Shown here: one piece after another, positions 1-8,448 of the stretch
Layout of the letters: each line of letters starts with the position of its first letter
How positions within the stretch are numbered: position 1 is the stretch's first letter
DNA from: W11650 sp041844915
Lineage (GTDB): Bacteria > Bacillota > Clostridia > Lachnospirales > Vallitaleaceae
DNA: 64,000 nucleotides
Reading direction: 5' to 3'
Assembly: GCA_041844915.1 (NCBI GenBank)
Contig: JBGZBY010000110.1
Location: 1 to 64,000 of the forward strand
Program-made: the position numbers and the translations under genes
The notes under the pieces: model-generated
What the model was told of the DNA's origin: nothing
Database searches by the model: none
The model's input: the letters and a program-made list of their open reading frames with translations, nothing else

Positions 1-30
1 AATCTGCCAAAATATTGGTACTAAAGCATA

Positions 31-66
31 CAAAAACCGGTATCAGCCAAAAGGGTTGATACCGGT
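31..66 (-). terminator. Rho-independent terminator downstream of adhE
   Basis: The arms ACCGGTATCA (36-45) and TGATACCGGT (57-66) are perfectly complementary, and three more inner pairs (one G-T) leave a 5-base loop. On the minus strand the stem is followed by TTTTT (32-36). The orientation fits adhE, whose stop codon is about 120 bases upstream. Confidence 0.75.
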
Positions 67-189
67 AAATTTCCATATAGACAAGTTATATTTCTGCCAT
101 TTTATAAGTGCTTCGCTTCCTTAATGGCATTTTTTAGACTCCCTTTTTTTCAAGGGTTTCTTTTGAAGTCCATGGTTTTAGTTTATCCT

Positions 190-2820
190 TTATTTTTTCT
201 TTCCTTTTTTCCCAGAATCACTTCCTTCATAGGCATTAATATACATTTGCCTAATTTCGGCAATCAGCGGATAGCGCGGATTTGCCGGAGTGCATTGATC
301 ATCAAAGGCTTGTTCACTCATCTTATCCAAACTTGCATAGAATGCTTTTTCTTCAACGCCATATTCCCGAATACTGCCCGGAATATTTACGATTTTCTTC
401 AATTCTTCAATCTTTTCAATCAAAAGTTCTACCTTCTCGTCCTCGGTCTTACCTCCAAGCCCCAAGAAATCAGCAATCTTAGCATAACGCCATTTAGCGT
501 TCGGGTATTTGTACTGCGGAAATGCTGCTTGTTTTCTCGGATTATCCGCTGCATTAAAGCGGATTACCTCACACAACAGCATACCGTTTGCTGTTCCATG
601 GGTAACATGGTGCATCGAACCAAGCTTATGCGCCATGGAGTGGCATACGCCAAGGAAAGCATTGGCAAATGCAATTCCAGCAAGCGCGGAGGCATGTGCC
701 ATTTTTTCTCTGGCCTTGGCATTGGTCGCTCCTTCGTTATAGGCCTCCGGCAAATACTTAAAGGTCAAGCGAATCGCCTCCAACGCCTGTGCATTGGTAA
801 AATCGGAGGCCATAACCGAAACGAATGCTTCCACTGCATGCGTCAGCACGTCAATACCGGAGGCGGCCGTCAGCCCTTTCGGCTGATTCATCATCAACTC
901 GGCATCAATAATCGCCATATTCGGGGTCAGTTCATAATCCGCCAGCGGATATTTCACCTGTGTTTTCTCATCGGTAATAACCGCAAACGGCGTAATTTCC
1001 GATCCAGTGCCGGCAGTTGTCGGAATGGCTACCATTTTTGCCTTTTGACCCATTTTCGGGAATTGGAATACCCTCTTTCTGATGTCCATAAAGCGCATTG
1101 CCAAATCCTCAAAATGAACTTCTGGATGCTCATATAGCACCCACATAATTTTCGCCGCATCCATCGGCGAGCCGCCGCCAAGTGCAATAATTGTATCCGG
1201 CTGGAAGCTGAGCATTTCTTTTGCACCTTTACGGGCAGTAGCTAAACTCGGATCCGGCTCTACTTCATAAAATACCTTGATATCCATATTGAACTCCGAC
1301 AGCCGATCCGTAATGATATCCGCAAAGCCTAAATTATAAAGCACTTTATCGGTAACAACAAACACCTTTTTGCTACCTTGCTCATGCAATTCGTTCAAAG
1401 CCTCGCCCAAGCAACCATATTTAAAATAAATCTTTTCCGGCACGCGATGCCACAGCATATTTTCTCTCCTTTCGGCAATAGTCTTAACATTCATTAAATG
1501 CTTAACTCCTACATTCTCACTAATAGAATTTCCGCCCCATGAACCACAGCCCAAAGTTAAAGAAGGAGCCAGCTTAAAGTTAAAGATATCGCCAATAGCG
1601 CCTTGAGATGCCGGCATATTAATCATCGTTCTGCCAGTTTTCATTTTTTCTCCAAAACGACGAATCCTATCCTGCGAATTCAATTGATCTGTATAAAGTA
1701 CCGAAGTATGTCCCAAACCGCCAAGCTCAACCAGTCTTGCCGCCTTAGTCAACGCATCTTCAAAATCCTTAGCTTGGTAGAGAGCCAATATTGGTGATAA
1801 TTTTTCATGACTAAATGGTTCTTCTAATTCCACACTCTGCACTTCACCAATCAATACCTTGGTATCTGCTGGTGCCTTAAATCCTGCCATATCGGCAATT
1901 TTTAATGCAGTTTGCCCAACAATACCAGCATTTAGTGCTCCGTCTTTCAAAATAATCTTTCGGACTTTTTCAGTTTCTTCTTTATTCATAATATAACCGC
2001 CACGGACTGCGAACTCCTCTTTTACTTCCTCATACACATCTTTTAAAACAATCGCCGCCTGCTCAGAAGCACAAATTACACCATTGTCAAAAGATTTGGA
2101 AAGTAAAATCGAATTGACCGCCATCTTAATGTGCGCTGTTTCGTCAATAATGGCTGGAGTATTTCCTGCGCCTACGCCGATTGCCGGCCGACCGGAAGAA
2201 TACGCCGCCTTTACCATACCAGGACCGCCAGTTGCTAGAATTAAATCCGCCGACTGCATCGCCGCATTGGAAAGCTCTACGGTCGGTTCGTCAATCCAGC
2301 CGACAATGCCCTCCGGCGCTCCCGCTCTCACTGCCGCCTCCAAAGCAATTTTAGCCGCTGCTACGGTAGAGCGTTTCGCTCTCGGATGCGGCGCTAGGAT
2401 AATTCCGTTTCTGGTTTTAAGCGTCAGCAAAATCTTGAAAATAGCCGTTGAGGTCGGATTCGTGGTCGGAATAACCGCCGTCACCAAACCGATCGGTTCA
2501 GCAATTTTGACAATGCCGTAGACATCGTCCTTTTCTAAAATTCCACAGGTTTTTTCATCCTTATACTTATTATAGATATATTCCGCAGCAAAGTGATTTT
2601 TAATTACCTTGTCCTCTACCAGACCCATGCCGGTTTCCTCTACTGCCAGCTTTGCCAGCTCAATTCTTGCATTATTCGCAGCGATCGCCACCTCCCGGAA
2701 AATATGATCGACCTGCTCTTGGGTGTACGAAGCAAAAATTTCCTGCGCCTGCTTCACCTTTACCACCGCCTGCTGCAATTCCTGTAAATTTGTAATCCTT
2801 GTTTCATTGCTTTTCTTCAT
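190..2820 (-). CDS. adhE: Bifunctional acetaldehyde-CoA/alcohol dehydrogenase AdhE
   Basis: AdhE reduces acetyl-CoA to acetaldehyde and then to ethanol, oxidising two NADH; it is cytoplasmic and forms spirosomes in known cases. The 876 residues match the usual length. The N-terminal aldehyde dehydrogenase half (about 1-440) has the candidate catalytic Cys250 in a DNGVICASEQ context. The C-terminal iron-dependent alcohol dehydrogenase half (about 455-865) shows GGGSPMDAAK, GTGSEITPFAV and the metal-binding histidine cluster CHSMAHKLG...HHVTHG. The ATG at 2820 is preceded by GGGAGG. It is transcribed alone, from a long AT-rich region with Rex-like sites, so NADH/NAD+ control is likely (inference). 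The extreme C-terminus is Lys/Gly-rich, as in some clostridial AdhE proteins. Identification is very secure. Confidence 0.97.
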   Translation of the reverse strand: MKKSNETRITNLQELQQAVVKVKQAQEIFASYTQEQVDHIFREVAIAANNARIELAKLAVEETGMGLVEDKVIKNHFAAEYIYNKYKDEKTCGILEKDDVYGIVKIAEPIGLVTAVIPTTNPTSTAIFKILLTLKTRNGIILAPHPRAKRSTVAAAKIALEAAVRAGAPEGIVGWIDEPTVELSNAAMQSADLILATGGPGMVKAAYSSGRPAIGVGAGNTPAIIDETAHIKMAVNSILLSKSFDNGVICASEQAAIVLKDVYEEVKEEFAVRGGYIMNKEETEKVRKIILKDGALNAGIVGQTALKIADMAGFKAPADTKVLIGEVQSVELEEPFSHEKLSPILALYQAKDFEDALTKAARLVELGGLGHTSVLYTDQLNSQDRIRRFGEKMKTGRTMINMPASQGAIGDIFNFKLAPSLTLGCGSWGGNSISENVGVKHLMNVKTIAERRENMLWHRVPEKIYFKYGCLGEALNELHEQGSKKVFVVTDKVLYNLGFADIITDRLSEFNMDIKVFYEVEPDPSLATARKGAKEMLSFQPDTIIALGGGSPMDAAKIMWVLYEHPEVHFEDLAMRFMDIRKRVFQFPKMGQKAKMVAIPTTAGTGSEITPFAVITDEKTQVKYPLADYELTPNMAIIDAELMMNQPKGLTAASGIDVLTHAVEAFVSVMASDFTNAQALEAIRLTFKYLPEAYNEGATNAKAREKMAHASALAGIAFANAFLGVCHSMAHKLGSMHHVTHGTANGMLLCEVIRFNAADNPRKQAAFPQYKYPNAKWRYAKIADFLGLGGKTEDEKVELLIEKIEELKKIVNIPGSIREYGVEEKAFYASLDKMSEQAFDDQCTPANPRYPLIAEIRQMYINAYEGSDSGKKGKKK

Positions 2821-2862
2821 AAAAACCTCCCGGTTATTTTTTTAACCTTCTTTATGCTTAAT

Positions 2863-2880
2863 TTGTTACCATATTAACAT
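2863..2880. promoter_or_regulatory. Rex-like operator, adhE-proximal
   Basis: Plus strand reads TTGTTAC-CATA-TTAACAT. The known Rex consensus is TTGTTAA-N4-TTAACAA; 12 of the 14 specified bases match. It overlaps the -10 box of P2. The assignment rests on motif resemblance and on the established role of Rex at adhE in Clostridia. Confidence 0.55.
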
Positions 2881-2899
2881 TTTAAAAAAAATCTGTCAT
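2871..2899 (-). promoter_or_regulatory. Proximal adhE promoter P2
   Basis: ATGACA (2894-2899), a 17-base spacer and TAATAT (2871-2876) lie on the minus strand, about 45 bases before the adhE start codon. The -10 box is inside the Rex-like site at 2863-2880, so a bound repressor would block it. The promoter match is good but not perfect. Confidence 0.5.
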
Positions 2900-2992
2900 T
2901 TCCATTTATCATTTTCCTTCACAAATTTTAACAATTGTTTTAAAATATTAGGAAAAGCTTATTTCTTTTTTCTTTCATCCCCCCGTTCTTTT

Positions 2993-3010
2993 ATGATAAT
3001 ATATTAACAT
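2993..3010. promoter_or_regulatory. Weak Rex-like operator over the P1 -10 box
   Basis: Minus strand reads ATGTTAA-TATA-TTATCAT, 11 of 14 matches to the Rex consensus. It covers the -10 box of P1. Being AT-rich it could match by chance; its position between promoter elements is the main support. Confidence 0.35.
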
Positions 3011-3029
3011 ACAGCCTTGGTTTTTGCAA
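3001..3029 (-). promoter_or_regulatory. Distal adhE promoter P1
   Basis: TTGCAA (3024-3029), a 17-base spacer and TAATAT (3001-3006) lie on the minus strand. The promoter is flanked by one Rex-like site just upstream and overlapped by another at the -10 box. A transcript from here would have a leader of about 170 bases. Confidence 0.5.
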
Positions 3030-3034
3030 GCGTT

Positions 3035-3052
3035 TTGTTAACATTTTAACTA
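3035..3052. promoter_or_regulatory. Rex-like operator, adhE-distal
   Basis: Plus strand reads TTGTTAA-CATT-TTAACTA, 13 of 14 matches to the Rex consensus. It lies immediately upstream of the P1 -35 box. This is the best of the three sites. Confidence 0.6.
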
Positions 3053-3223
3053 TTTGTCTTTTTTATGCTTTCTTTTCCTGTTTTCTTGTTAATTTTTTTA
3101 ATGCCGATCTTTTTTCCACATCTACCCTGCTTGTTTTATATAAAAATATCAATTTCCATCCTGTCTTTTTATGCATTATCTACAAGCACCCCTTCCTCTT
3201 TTTCTCAAAAAAACGTTCCTTCC

Positions 3224-3252
3224 TTTACAGCGTCCGAAAAATCATGTATAAT
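3224..3252 (+). promoter_or_regulatory. Promoter of the phosphoglucomutase gene
   Basis: TTTACA (3224-3229), a 17-base spacer and TATAAT (3247-3252) preceded by TG, giving an extended -10. The predicted leader is about 125 bases and contains a small perfect hairpin at 3314-3330 (CATTGCC, GAA loop, GGCAATG). I recognise no riboswitch class in it. Confidence 0.75.
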
Positions 3253-3383
3253 GGCCATGAACGCTCTTGTCATGATTCGCTCGCCCCCATAAGGGAAGGA
3301 AACGGCAGGCCATCATTGCCGAAGGCAATGCTCCTGCACATTGGCAAAAGCAACTGTACAACGATTTTGGAAAAGGAGAAATT

Positions 3384-5075
3384 ATGGATTACAAAGCAAA
3401 ATATTTAGAATGGCTAAATAGCCCCTATGTGGATGAAGAAACCAAGGCGGAGCTGCACCAAATCGAAGCGGATGAAACCGAAATTCAAAACCGCTTTTAT
3501 AAAAATCTGGAATTTGGCACGGCCGGGCTGCGCGGCATCTTAGGCGCAGGCACCAATCGCATGAACAAATACAATGTCGCGCAGGTGACGCAAGGCATTG
3601 CCGATTTTATTTGTGAAAAGGGAGAGGACTACAAAAAACGCGGGGTAGCGATTGCTTATGATTGCCGCCATTTTTCCGACAGCTTTTCCAAAATGGCAGC
3701 TCTGATTTTTGCCGCCAACGGAATCAAAGCTTATTTGTTTGAGTCCCTGCGCCCGACTCCGGAGCTTTCCTTTGCTATCCGAGAGTTAAATACGGCCTCC
3801 GGTATCATTTTGACAGCGTCGCACAATCCCAAAAATTACAACGGCTATAAGGTCTACTGGGAAGACGGCGCACAGGTTCTGCAAGACATTGCCGACGCTA
3901 TGACCGCCAAGATTGAACAGACTCCGCTCTTTACCGGCGCTAAAATGATCAGCGAGGAGGAAGCAGTTTCTCAAGGACTTCTGCAAATCCTAGGAAAGGA
4001 GATGGATGATAAATACATTTCCATGGTAAAGGCCTTAAGTGTACGCGACGCTGAGCTAGATAAATCTATTTCCATCGTCTATACGCCGCTAAACGGAGCC
4101 GGAAGCGAATCTGTTCAGCGTGTCATGCGCGAGCGCAGCTTTTCCAATTTTACCGTTGTACCGGAGCAGAAGGATCCCGATCCCAATTTTACAACAATCG
4201 ACTACCCCAACCCAGAGGACTCCAGAGCCTTTGAATATGCCGAAAGACTGGGACACAAGGTCGGCGCTTCTCTGCTGATTGCTACAGATCCGGACTGCGA
4301 CCGCTTGGCGATCGAGGTTCTAAACAAAGATGGTCGCTATGTTCCCTTTAATGGCAATCAGACGGGCGCTATCCTAATCAGCTATCTGCTGGAGGCGATG
4401 CGTGAAAAAGGACTGCTCCCGAAAAATCCAGCAATTGTCAAATCCATCGTGACCGGCGACATGGGTGCGGATATCGCCAAAACCTACGGCGTAGCCACCT
4501 TTAACGCTTTGACCGGCTTCAAAAATATCTGCGGCAGAATTCCGGATCTGGCGACACGCGGCTTCCAGTATATTTTCGGCTATGAAGAAAGTATCGGCTA
4601 TACCACCGGAACCGCCGTTCGCGATAAGGATGGCGTAAGCTCGGCTATGCTGCTGTGCGAGGCGGCTGCTTATTACAAGGCTCAAGGACTTAGCCTGCTT
4701 GACGTTTTGCAGGGACTTTTTGAAAAATACGGATATTACCGAGAAAACCAAACCTCTCTTGTTTTAGAGGGCAAAGAAGGTCAGGAGCGCATTGCCCGAA
4801 TGATGGAAGTCTACCGCAAAAGCTATCCGATCTCACTGGCTGATTTTACAGTAGAAAAGGTAATTGACTATTTGCATGGCTATGAGGATATTCCCGCTTC
4901 CAATGTCTTGGAATTCCGGTTATCCGGCAACTGCTGGTATTCTCTGCGCCCTTCCGGCACCGAGCCTAAAATAAAGCTTTATATCTATGCCAAGGCAGCC
5001 GACGAAACTTCTGCCGTACAAAATGTAGAATCCATCAAAGCGGCGGTTCTTAAGGAATTAAACGCCATCGAATAA
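3384..5075 (+). CDS. pgcA: Phosphoglucomutase/phosphomannomutase (alpha-D-phosphohexomutase)
   Basis: This cytoplasmic enzyme interconverts hexose-1- and hexose-6-phosphates through a phosphoserine, linking glycolysis to sugar-nucleotide and cell-envelope synthesis. The 563 residues and the motif order fit the Firmicute PgcA/YhxB group: substrate-binding GTAGLRG (46-52), active-site TASHNP with Ser146, metal-binding DPDCDRLA (about 300), sugar-binding GYEESIGY, and phosphate-binding RPSGTEPKIKLY near the C-terminus. The ATG follows AAGGAG by five bases. It is a single-gene unit with its own promoter and a strong terminator. Glucose versus mannose preference cannot be read from sequence; the symbol is by family resemblance. 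Confidence 0.93.
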   Translation: MDYKAKYLEWLNSPYVDEETKAELHQIEADETEIQNRFYKNLEFGTAGLRGILGAGTNRMNKYNVAQVTQGIADFICEKGEDYKKRGVAIAYDCRHFSDSFSKMAALIFAANGIKAYLFESLRPTPELSFAIRELNTASGIILTASHNPKNYNGYKVYWEDGAQVLQDIADAMTAKIEQTPLFTGAKMISEEEAVSQGLLQILGKEMDDKYISMVKALSVRDAELDKSISIVYTPLNGAGSESVQRVMRERSFSNFTVVPEQKDPDPNFTTIDYPNPEDSRAFEYAERLGHKVGASLLIATDPDCDRLAIEVLNKDGRYVPFNGNQTGAILISYLLEAMREKGLLPKNPAIVKSIVTGDMGADIAKTYGVATFNALTGFKNICGRIPDLATRGFQYIFGYEESIGYTTGTAVRDKDGVSSAMLLCEAAAYYKAQGLSLLDVLQGLFEKYGYYRENQTSLVLEGKEGQERIARMMEVYRKSYPISLADFTVEKVIDYLHGYEDIPASNVLEFRLSGNCWYSLRPSGTEPKIKLYIYAKAADETSAVQNVESIKAAVLKELNAIE

Positions 5076-5095
5076 GCTCTAAATAAGTCTAAAGC

Positions 5096-5168
5096 ACAGC
5101 GGCAGGAAAAGCCTTTCCCGATTCTGTCCTTCGGGAATTTGAGATCTTCCTGCCGCTGTAATTTTTTC
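5096..5168 (+). terminator. Terminator of the phosphoglucomutase gene
   Basis: Perfect 13-base arms (5096-5108 and 5147-5159) are followed by a T run. The 38-base loop contains its own 7-base hairpin (TTCCCGA 5115-5121, TCGGGAA 5131-5137), giving a branched structure. Confidence 0.85.
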
Positions 5169-5232
5169 TTTTATTTCTTTATCTCTTTGTTTTCTTTCCT
5201 AATTCTCTTTTCCAGCTCCGCTTCCTTTTCCT

Positions 5233-6576
5233 TTATTGCTTTATTTTCTTTCCCAGTTCTGCTTCCTTTGAGGCAGATTTTGCCGCTGCCTTCGGGGCAG
5301 AGGTCGCCGGCGCTTTTGAAATAGGCGCGGTGATTGCCTTTGAGACGGATGCGGTCGGTGTTTTCTGTGCGGCTGCCTTTGGCGCAGACGCCGCTGCCGG
5401 CGCGATTGCCGCAGTTGCCGCCCTGATTTCCGGCGGCAGCTCTGCTTCCTTTTCCTTTAGCTTCCTATCGGTAAATTCCCTTATCATCACCTGCAAGGTA
5501 GTAAACAGCGGGATTCCCAGCAAAATGCCGGACAGTCCAGCGATTCCTCCGCCGATAATAACCGCCACAAAAATCCAAAAACCGGAAAGGCCAATCGCCC
5601 CTCCCACTACTCTGGGATAAATGACATTGCTTTCAATTTGCTGTAAAATTATGATAAACAGAGCAAACCACAGAGCTTGAACAGGATTGACCATAAGCAG
5701 AATAACAAAACCGACAATGCCGCCCACAAAAGCGCCAACCATCGGAATAATATTGGTCAGGCCAACGATCGCGCCAATCAGCACCGGATATTCAAAGCGG
5801 AAAATCGACATGGCAATCATTGTCAAAAGCGACAGAATCACTCCCTCCAGCAGCTGCCCGCGAAAGAAATTGGAAAAGGATTCATTTAAAATTCGGAAAA
5901 ACCAAATCATCCGATTGCTAAAGCTCGAAGAAAAGACGGCGTAAATAACCTTTTTAAGAACCTCGATAATTTTGTCCTTTTCAACCAACATATAAATTGA
6001 CAATGCAAAGCTGACAACCAGACCCATAAGAGAGGAAACCGTACCGGAGATCCAGCTGTATAAGGATTCCACTAACAGCCCCAGCCATGAGCTTACCATG
6101 GACACCAGCGTATTAAACAGCTCTGTAATCTTGTTGATTAATACCTGCGGCAGGGCATAGTTATAGTCGTTGATGGAAAATCCGGTCAGCCATTGCCGCA
6201 CCGTAGAAATATAGGTATCTATATTTTGAGTCAAACGATTGACACTTTCTGTCAGCTGCGGAATCGCCACGCGAAGCAGAATTACCAAAATCAGGATAAA
6301 AAATACAATTGTCAGAACAATGCTTAAGCTCCGCTTCGCCTTTTTCCCCCAGTTGGTTTTTTGGTCGAAAATTTTTTCTATATACCGCATTGGCAAATTC
6401 ATGATATAAGCAATAAAAAATGCCATTACCACCGGCTGAAGCGCCCCCTTATAAAGCCCCTTCGCTTCAGTTAAAAAATTGCCGAAATTATTAAAGATAT
6501 GATATATCACAATTGCTATCACAATAATGATCAAGCTGACCCATATCTTCCTTTTTTCTTCCATACTTAGCCTCAT
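5233..6576 (-). CDS. AI-2E family transporter (PF01594) with an Ala/Pro/Lys tail
   Basis: A polytopic membrane protein of the AI-2E/PerM/YhhQ-type family. Members have been linked to autoinducer-2 export or to Na+/H+ exchange, so the substrate is open. Hydrophobic segments fall near residues 12-33, 45-62, 86-106, 165-200 and in a dense block from 245 to 360, the usual family layout. The last 69 residues (379-447) are unusual: a low-complexity tail of Ala, Pro, Ser, Thr and Lys with repeated AP and SK steps, ending in KKIKQ. The ATG at 6576 follows GGAGG; a second ATG four codons later is possible. It is monocistronic, and convergent with the phosphoglucomutase gene. Confidence 0.85.
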   Translation of the reverse strand: MRLSMEEKRKIWVSLIIIVIAIVIYHIFNNFGNFLTEAKGLYKGALQPVVMAFFIAYIMNLPMRYIEKIFDQKTNWGKKAKRSLSIVLTIVFFILILVILLRVAIPQLTESVNRLTQNIDTYISTVRQWLTGFSINDYNYALPQVLINKITELFNTLVSMVSSWLGLLVESLYSWISGTVSSLMGLVVSFALSIYMLVEKDKIIEVLKKVIYAVFSSSFSNRMIWFFRILNESFSNFFRGQLLEGVILSLLTMIAMSIFRFEYPVLIGAIVGLTNIIPMVGAFVGGIVGFVILLMVNPVQALWFALFIIILQQIESNVIYPRVVGGAIGLSGFWIFVAVIIGGGIAGLSGILLGIPLFTTLQVMIREFTDRKLKEKEAELPPEIRAATAAIAPAAASAPKAAAQKTPTASVSKAITAPISKAPATSAPKAAAKSASKEAELGKKIKQ

Positions 6577-6961
6577 AACCGTCCTCCGTTTTCACTTCCA
6601 CTATTTCCCTATCAAAATACCAGCTCCCCGCTTGGCTTTTTCTAAGATTACAGCCTTGCTATCTGAATTTTTCTCTGCTCCTGCTCGGGGTGGGGCTTTT
6701 CGCCGCCTAGGCTACCTTTCTTTGCCTGTCTGATGCCTTTGTTCGCGCTTTCTTTGACAGTCGGCTCGCTTCCTTCCCCTATGTCAGGACTGCCGCCCGA
6801 ACAAGCGGAAGCCGCCATGCGCAGGAAATTTCAAAAAAAGCAAAGCCGCTTTTTTCCGAACATTTCCTTCCTGTCTATGGCAGCCGCTCTCTGTCAGCCC
6901 CAAAACAATTCTGCATTAAAAAGGCCATTCGTATAAAATTTGATTTTTTTTAAAAAAAGAC
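6577..6961. other. Intergenic region, no supported gene
   Basis: Between the AI-2E gene and the tRNA-Pro promoter I see no convincing ORF with a ribosome site. The only structure is AAAAAAGC/GCTTTTTT (6834-6841 and 6848-6855), an A/T-rich terminator-like hairpin of uncertain orientation with no obvious transcript to end. Confidence 0.4.
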
Positions 6962-6990
6962 TTGATTTTTTTCCCGAAAATGGATATTAT
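6962..6990 (+). promoter_or_regulatory. Promoter of tRNA-Pro
   Basis: TTGATT (6962-6967), a 17-base spacer and TATTAT (6985-6990). The predicted start is about ten bases before the mature tRNA. Confidence 0.65.
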
Positions 6991-7007
6991 AGTATGTGCA
7001 TGGTTTA

Positions 7008-7081
7008 CGGGATGTGGCGCAGTTTGGTAGCGCGCTTGACTGGGGGTCAAGAGGTCGCAGGTTCAAGTCCTGTCATTCCGA
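7008..7081 (+). tRNA. tRNA-Pro (anticodon GGG)
   Basis: A 74-base cloverleaf folds with acceptor arms CGGGATG/CATTCCG, D stem GCGC/GCGC, anticodon stem CTTGA/TCAAG around the loop CTGGGGG, and T stem GCAGG/CCTGT with loop TTCAAGT. Anticodon GGG reads CCC and CCU. The discriminator base is A; CCA is not encoded. Confidence 0.97.
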
Positions 7082-7083
7082 GC

Positions 7084-7109
7084 AAAGCGCCGAACTTCGG
7101 CGCTTTTTT
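7084..7109 (+). terminator. Terminator of tRNA-Pro
   Basis: AAAGCGCCGA (7084-7093) pairs with TCGGCGCTTT (7097-7106) around a three-base loop, followed by further T residues to 7109. Confidence 0.85.
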
Positions 7110-7353
7110 GCGTCCGATTTCATGCTCCCATCGCTTCCCCTTGTTTCCGTTCTCAAAGCCCCCTTGCATTTCCCTATGTTGCCTTTTTTGCTCTCCCTTA
7201 TTTTTTCATTCTACTATAAACTCCCTCGCTTGACAAGCGAATCCTGCCTGCTCCGCCCGCTCTGCGTCAACCCCTTCCAATCCTGCTTTAAAGCTAGAAC
7301 TTACTTTGAGAATTACCGCGTCTTTCCTCTCTTGGTAACGGCCTCTCCAAAGC

Positions 7354-7382
7354 TTGACAGTCCCCTGCTCCAATGATAGAAT
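7354..7382 (+). promoter_or_regulatory. Promoter of the nitroreductase gene
   Basis: TTGACA (7354-7359), a 17-base spacer and TAGAAT (7377-7382). The stretch 7110-7353 between the tRNA terminator and this promoter shows nothing else I can support. Confidence 0.75.
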
Positions 7383-7425
7383 TACGGTACAGAACATTTA
7401 TTAGGAGCATTTACAGGAGGAAGCT

Positions 7426-8181
7426 ATGAATTCTACAATCAATACTCAATTAAATCATCGTTCCATTCGTAAATTTACCGATCAGCCCGTGCCAGCCGAG
7501 CTGACCGCCTCTCTCCTTGCCGTTGTCAATCAAACCGCCACCAGCACGGGAGCTCAGTCCTTCAGCCTGATTCACATCACTGATCCGCGAAAAAAAGAGA
7601 CGATTGCAGCGGTTTGTAAGCAAAGCTATGTTGCGTCCATTCCGGAGCTTTATATTTTTATCGTCGACGCCTATCGCAACGCCATGATTGCCAAAGAGCA
7701 GGGCTGTACGCTTGCTGCCGCAAGAGATATGGATCGCTTTTTTCAAGGTTTTACCGACGGCTGCCTTGCCGCCCAAAATATGACGGCTGCCATCGAATCA
7801 CTTGGCTTGGGCGCGCTCTATCTGGGAAGTATTTTAAATAATGTAGATGAGATCATTTCCATTTTGGGTCTGCCCGAACTGACCTTTCCGATTGTTGGAG
7901 TCGGCTTTGGCTATCCGGCAGAAAGTCCGATGCTTAAGCCCAGAATGAGCCTTGATCTAAAGGTTTTTGAAAATCATTATCAAAAGCAGGACAATTACTT
8001 AGAAGCTATCAAGGACTATGACCAGGTTATGCAGAACTATTACGATTTAAGAGATACTACAAAATCGCTTCCTGCATTCAGCCGTCAAATCGTCCAGCGC
8101 TTAGAAAATGCCAATCCCATGCGGGCAACTCTGCTGCGCTCTGTAAAAAAACAGGGCTTTGATTTAAATCTTTTATCCTAA
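7426..8181 (+). CDS. NfsA-like FMN-dependent nitroreductase / flavin reductase
   Basis: Nitroreductase-fold flavoprotein, 251 residues, expected to be a cytoplasmic homodimer using NAD(P)H to reduce nitro compounds, quinones or free flavin. The opening NHRSIRKFTDQPV is the FMN-phosphate-binding signature of the superfamily. The central segment (about 115-150) with NMTAAIESLGLGALYLGSILNN and the VGVGFGYPAESP segment (about 163-176) are typical of the NfsA/FRP branch, as is the long C-terminal extension. AGGAGG lies five bases before the ATG, and the promoter is close to consensus. It stands alone between a tRNA and a convergent operon, so the context does not suggest a substrate. Confidence 0.88.
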   Translation: MNSTINTQLNHRSIRKFTDQPVPAELTASLLAVVNQTATSTGAQSFSLIHITDPRKKETIAAVCKQSYVASIPELYIFIVDAYRNAMIAKEQGCTLAAARDMDRFFQGFTDGCLAAQNMTAAIESLGLGALYLGSILNNVDEIISILGLPELTFPIVGVGFGYPAESPMLKPRMSLDLKVFENHYQKQDNYLEAIKDYDQVMQNYYDLRDTTKSLPAFSRQIVQRLENANPMRATLLRSVKKQGFDLNLLS

Positions 8182-8182
8182 G

Positions 8183-8440
8183 CTTCGGGGACTGCCTTGC
8201 TTTTCCGAAGCGCCCGCGCAAATGCCGGCGCTCCGTGCACAGCCTTGAAGCCAAATTTTCCTTAAGCTTTGGATTAAGTTTCGGAGATACCACGCTTTCC
8301 GAAGCCACTGCACAGATGCCGATACTGTGTCTTGATTTTTGATTTTAAAGCTTTGTTCTAAACTTCGGGGACTGCCTTACTTTTTCGAGGCGTCCGGCGC
8401 AAATGCCGGCGCTTCATTTGGTAAAAGCAAAGCAGTCCCC
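8183..8440. repeat. Three degenerate structured repeats
   Basis: Three imperfect copies begin at about 8183, 8279 and 8363 (spacing about 96 and 84 bases). Each opens with TTCGGGGACTGCC or a variant and has a CCGAAG-like complement some 15 bases later; copies 1 and 3 then contain GCGC...AAATGCCGGCGC. Each copy can therefore form one or two small hairpins. The third copy forms part of the terminator at 8367-8448. No ORF is convincing here. Confidence 0.6.
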
Positions 8441-8448
8441 TTCTTTTT
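8367..8448 (+). terminator. Terminator of the nitroreductase gene
   Basis: GGGGACTGC (8367-8375) pairs with GCAGTCCCC (8432-8440), which is followed by TTCTTTTT. The large loop holds a further GC-rich hairpin. The T run overlaps the stop codon of the convergent DUF2264 gene. Confidence 0.65.

Noticed and set aside
124..1137. A 337-codon plus-strand ORF opposite adhE
   Set aside because: It lies wholly antisense to the conserved adhE reading frame, has no ribosome site and an unnatural Phe/Arg/His-rich composition.
2084..2521. A 145-codon plus-strand ORF opposite adhE
   Set aside because: Shadow of the aldehyde dehydrogenase domain; no start signals.
6940..7376. Two ORFs running through the tRNA-Pro gene
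   Set aside because: They cross a well-folded tRNA and its terminator, so they are not coding.
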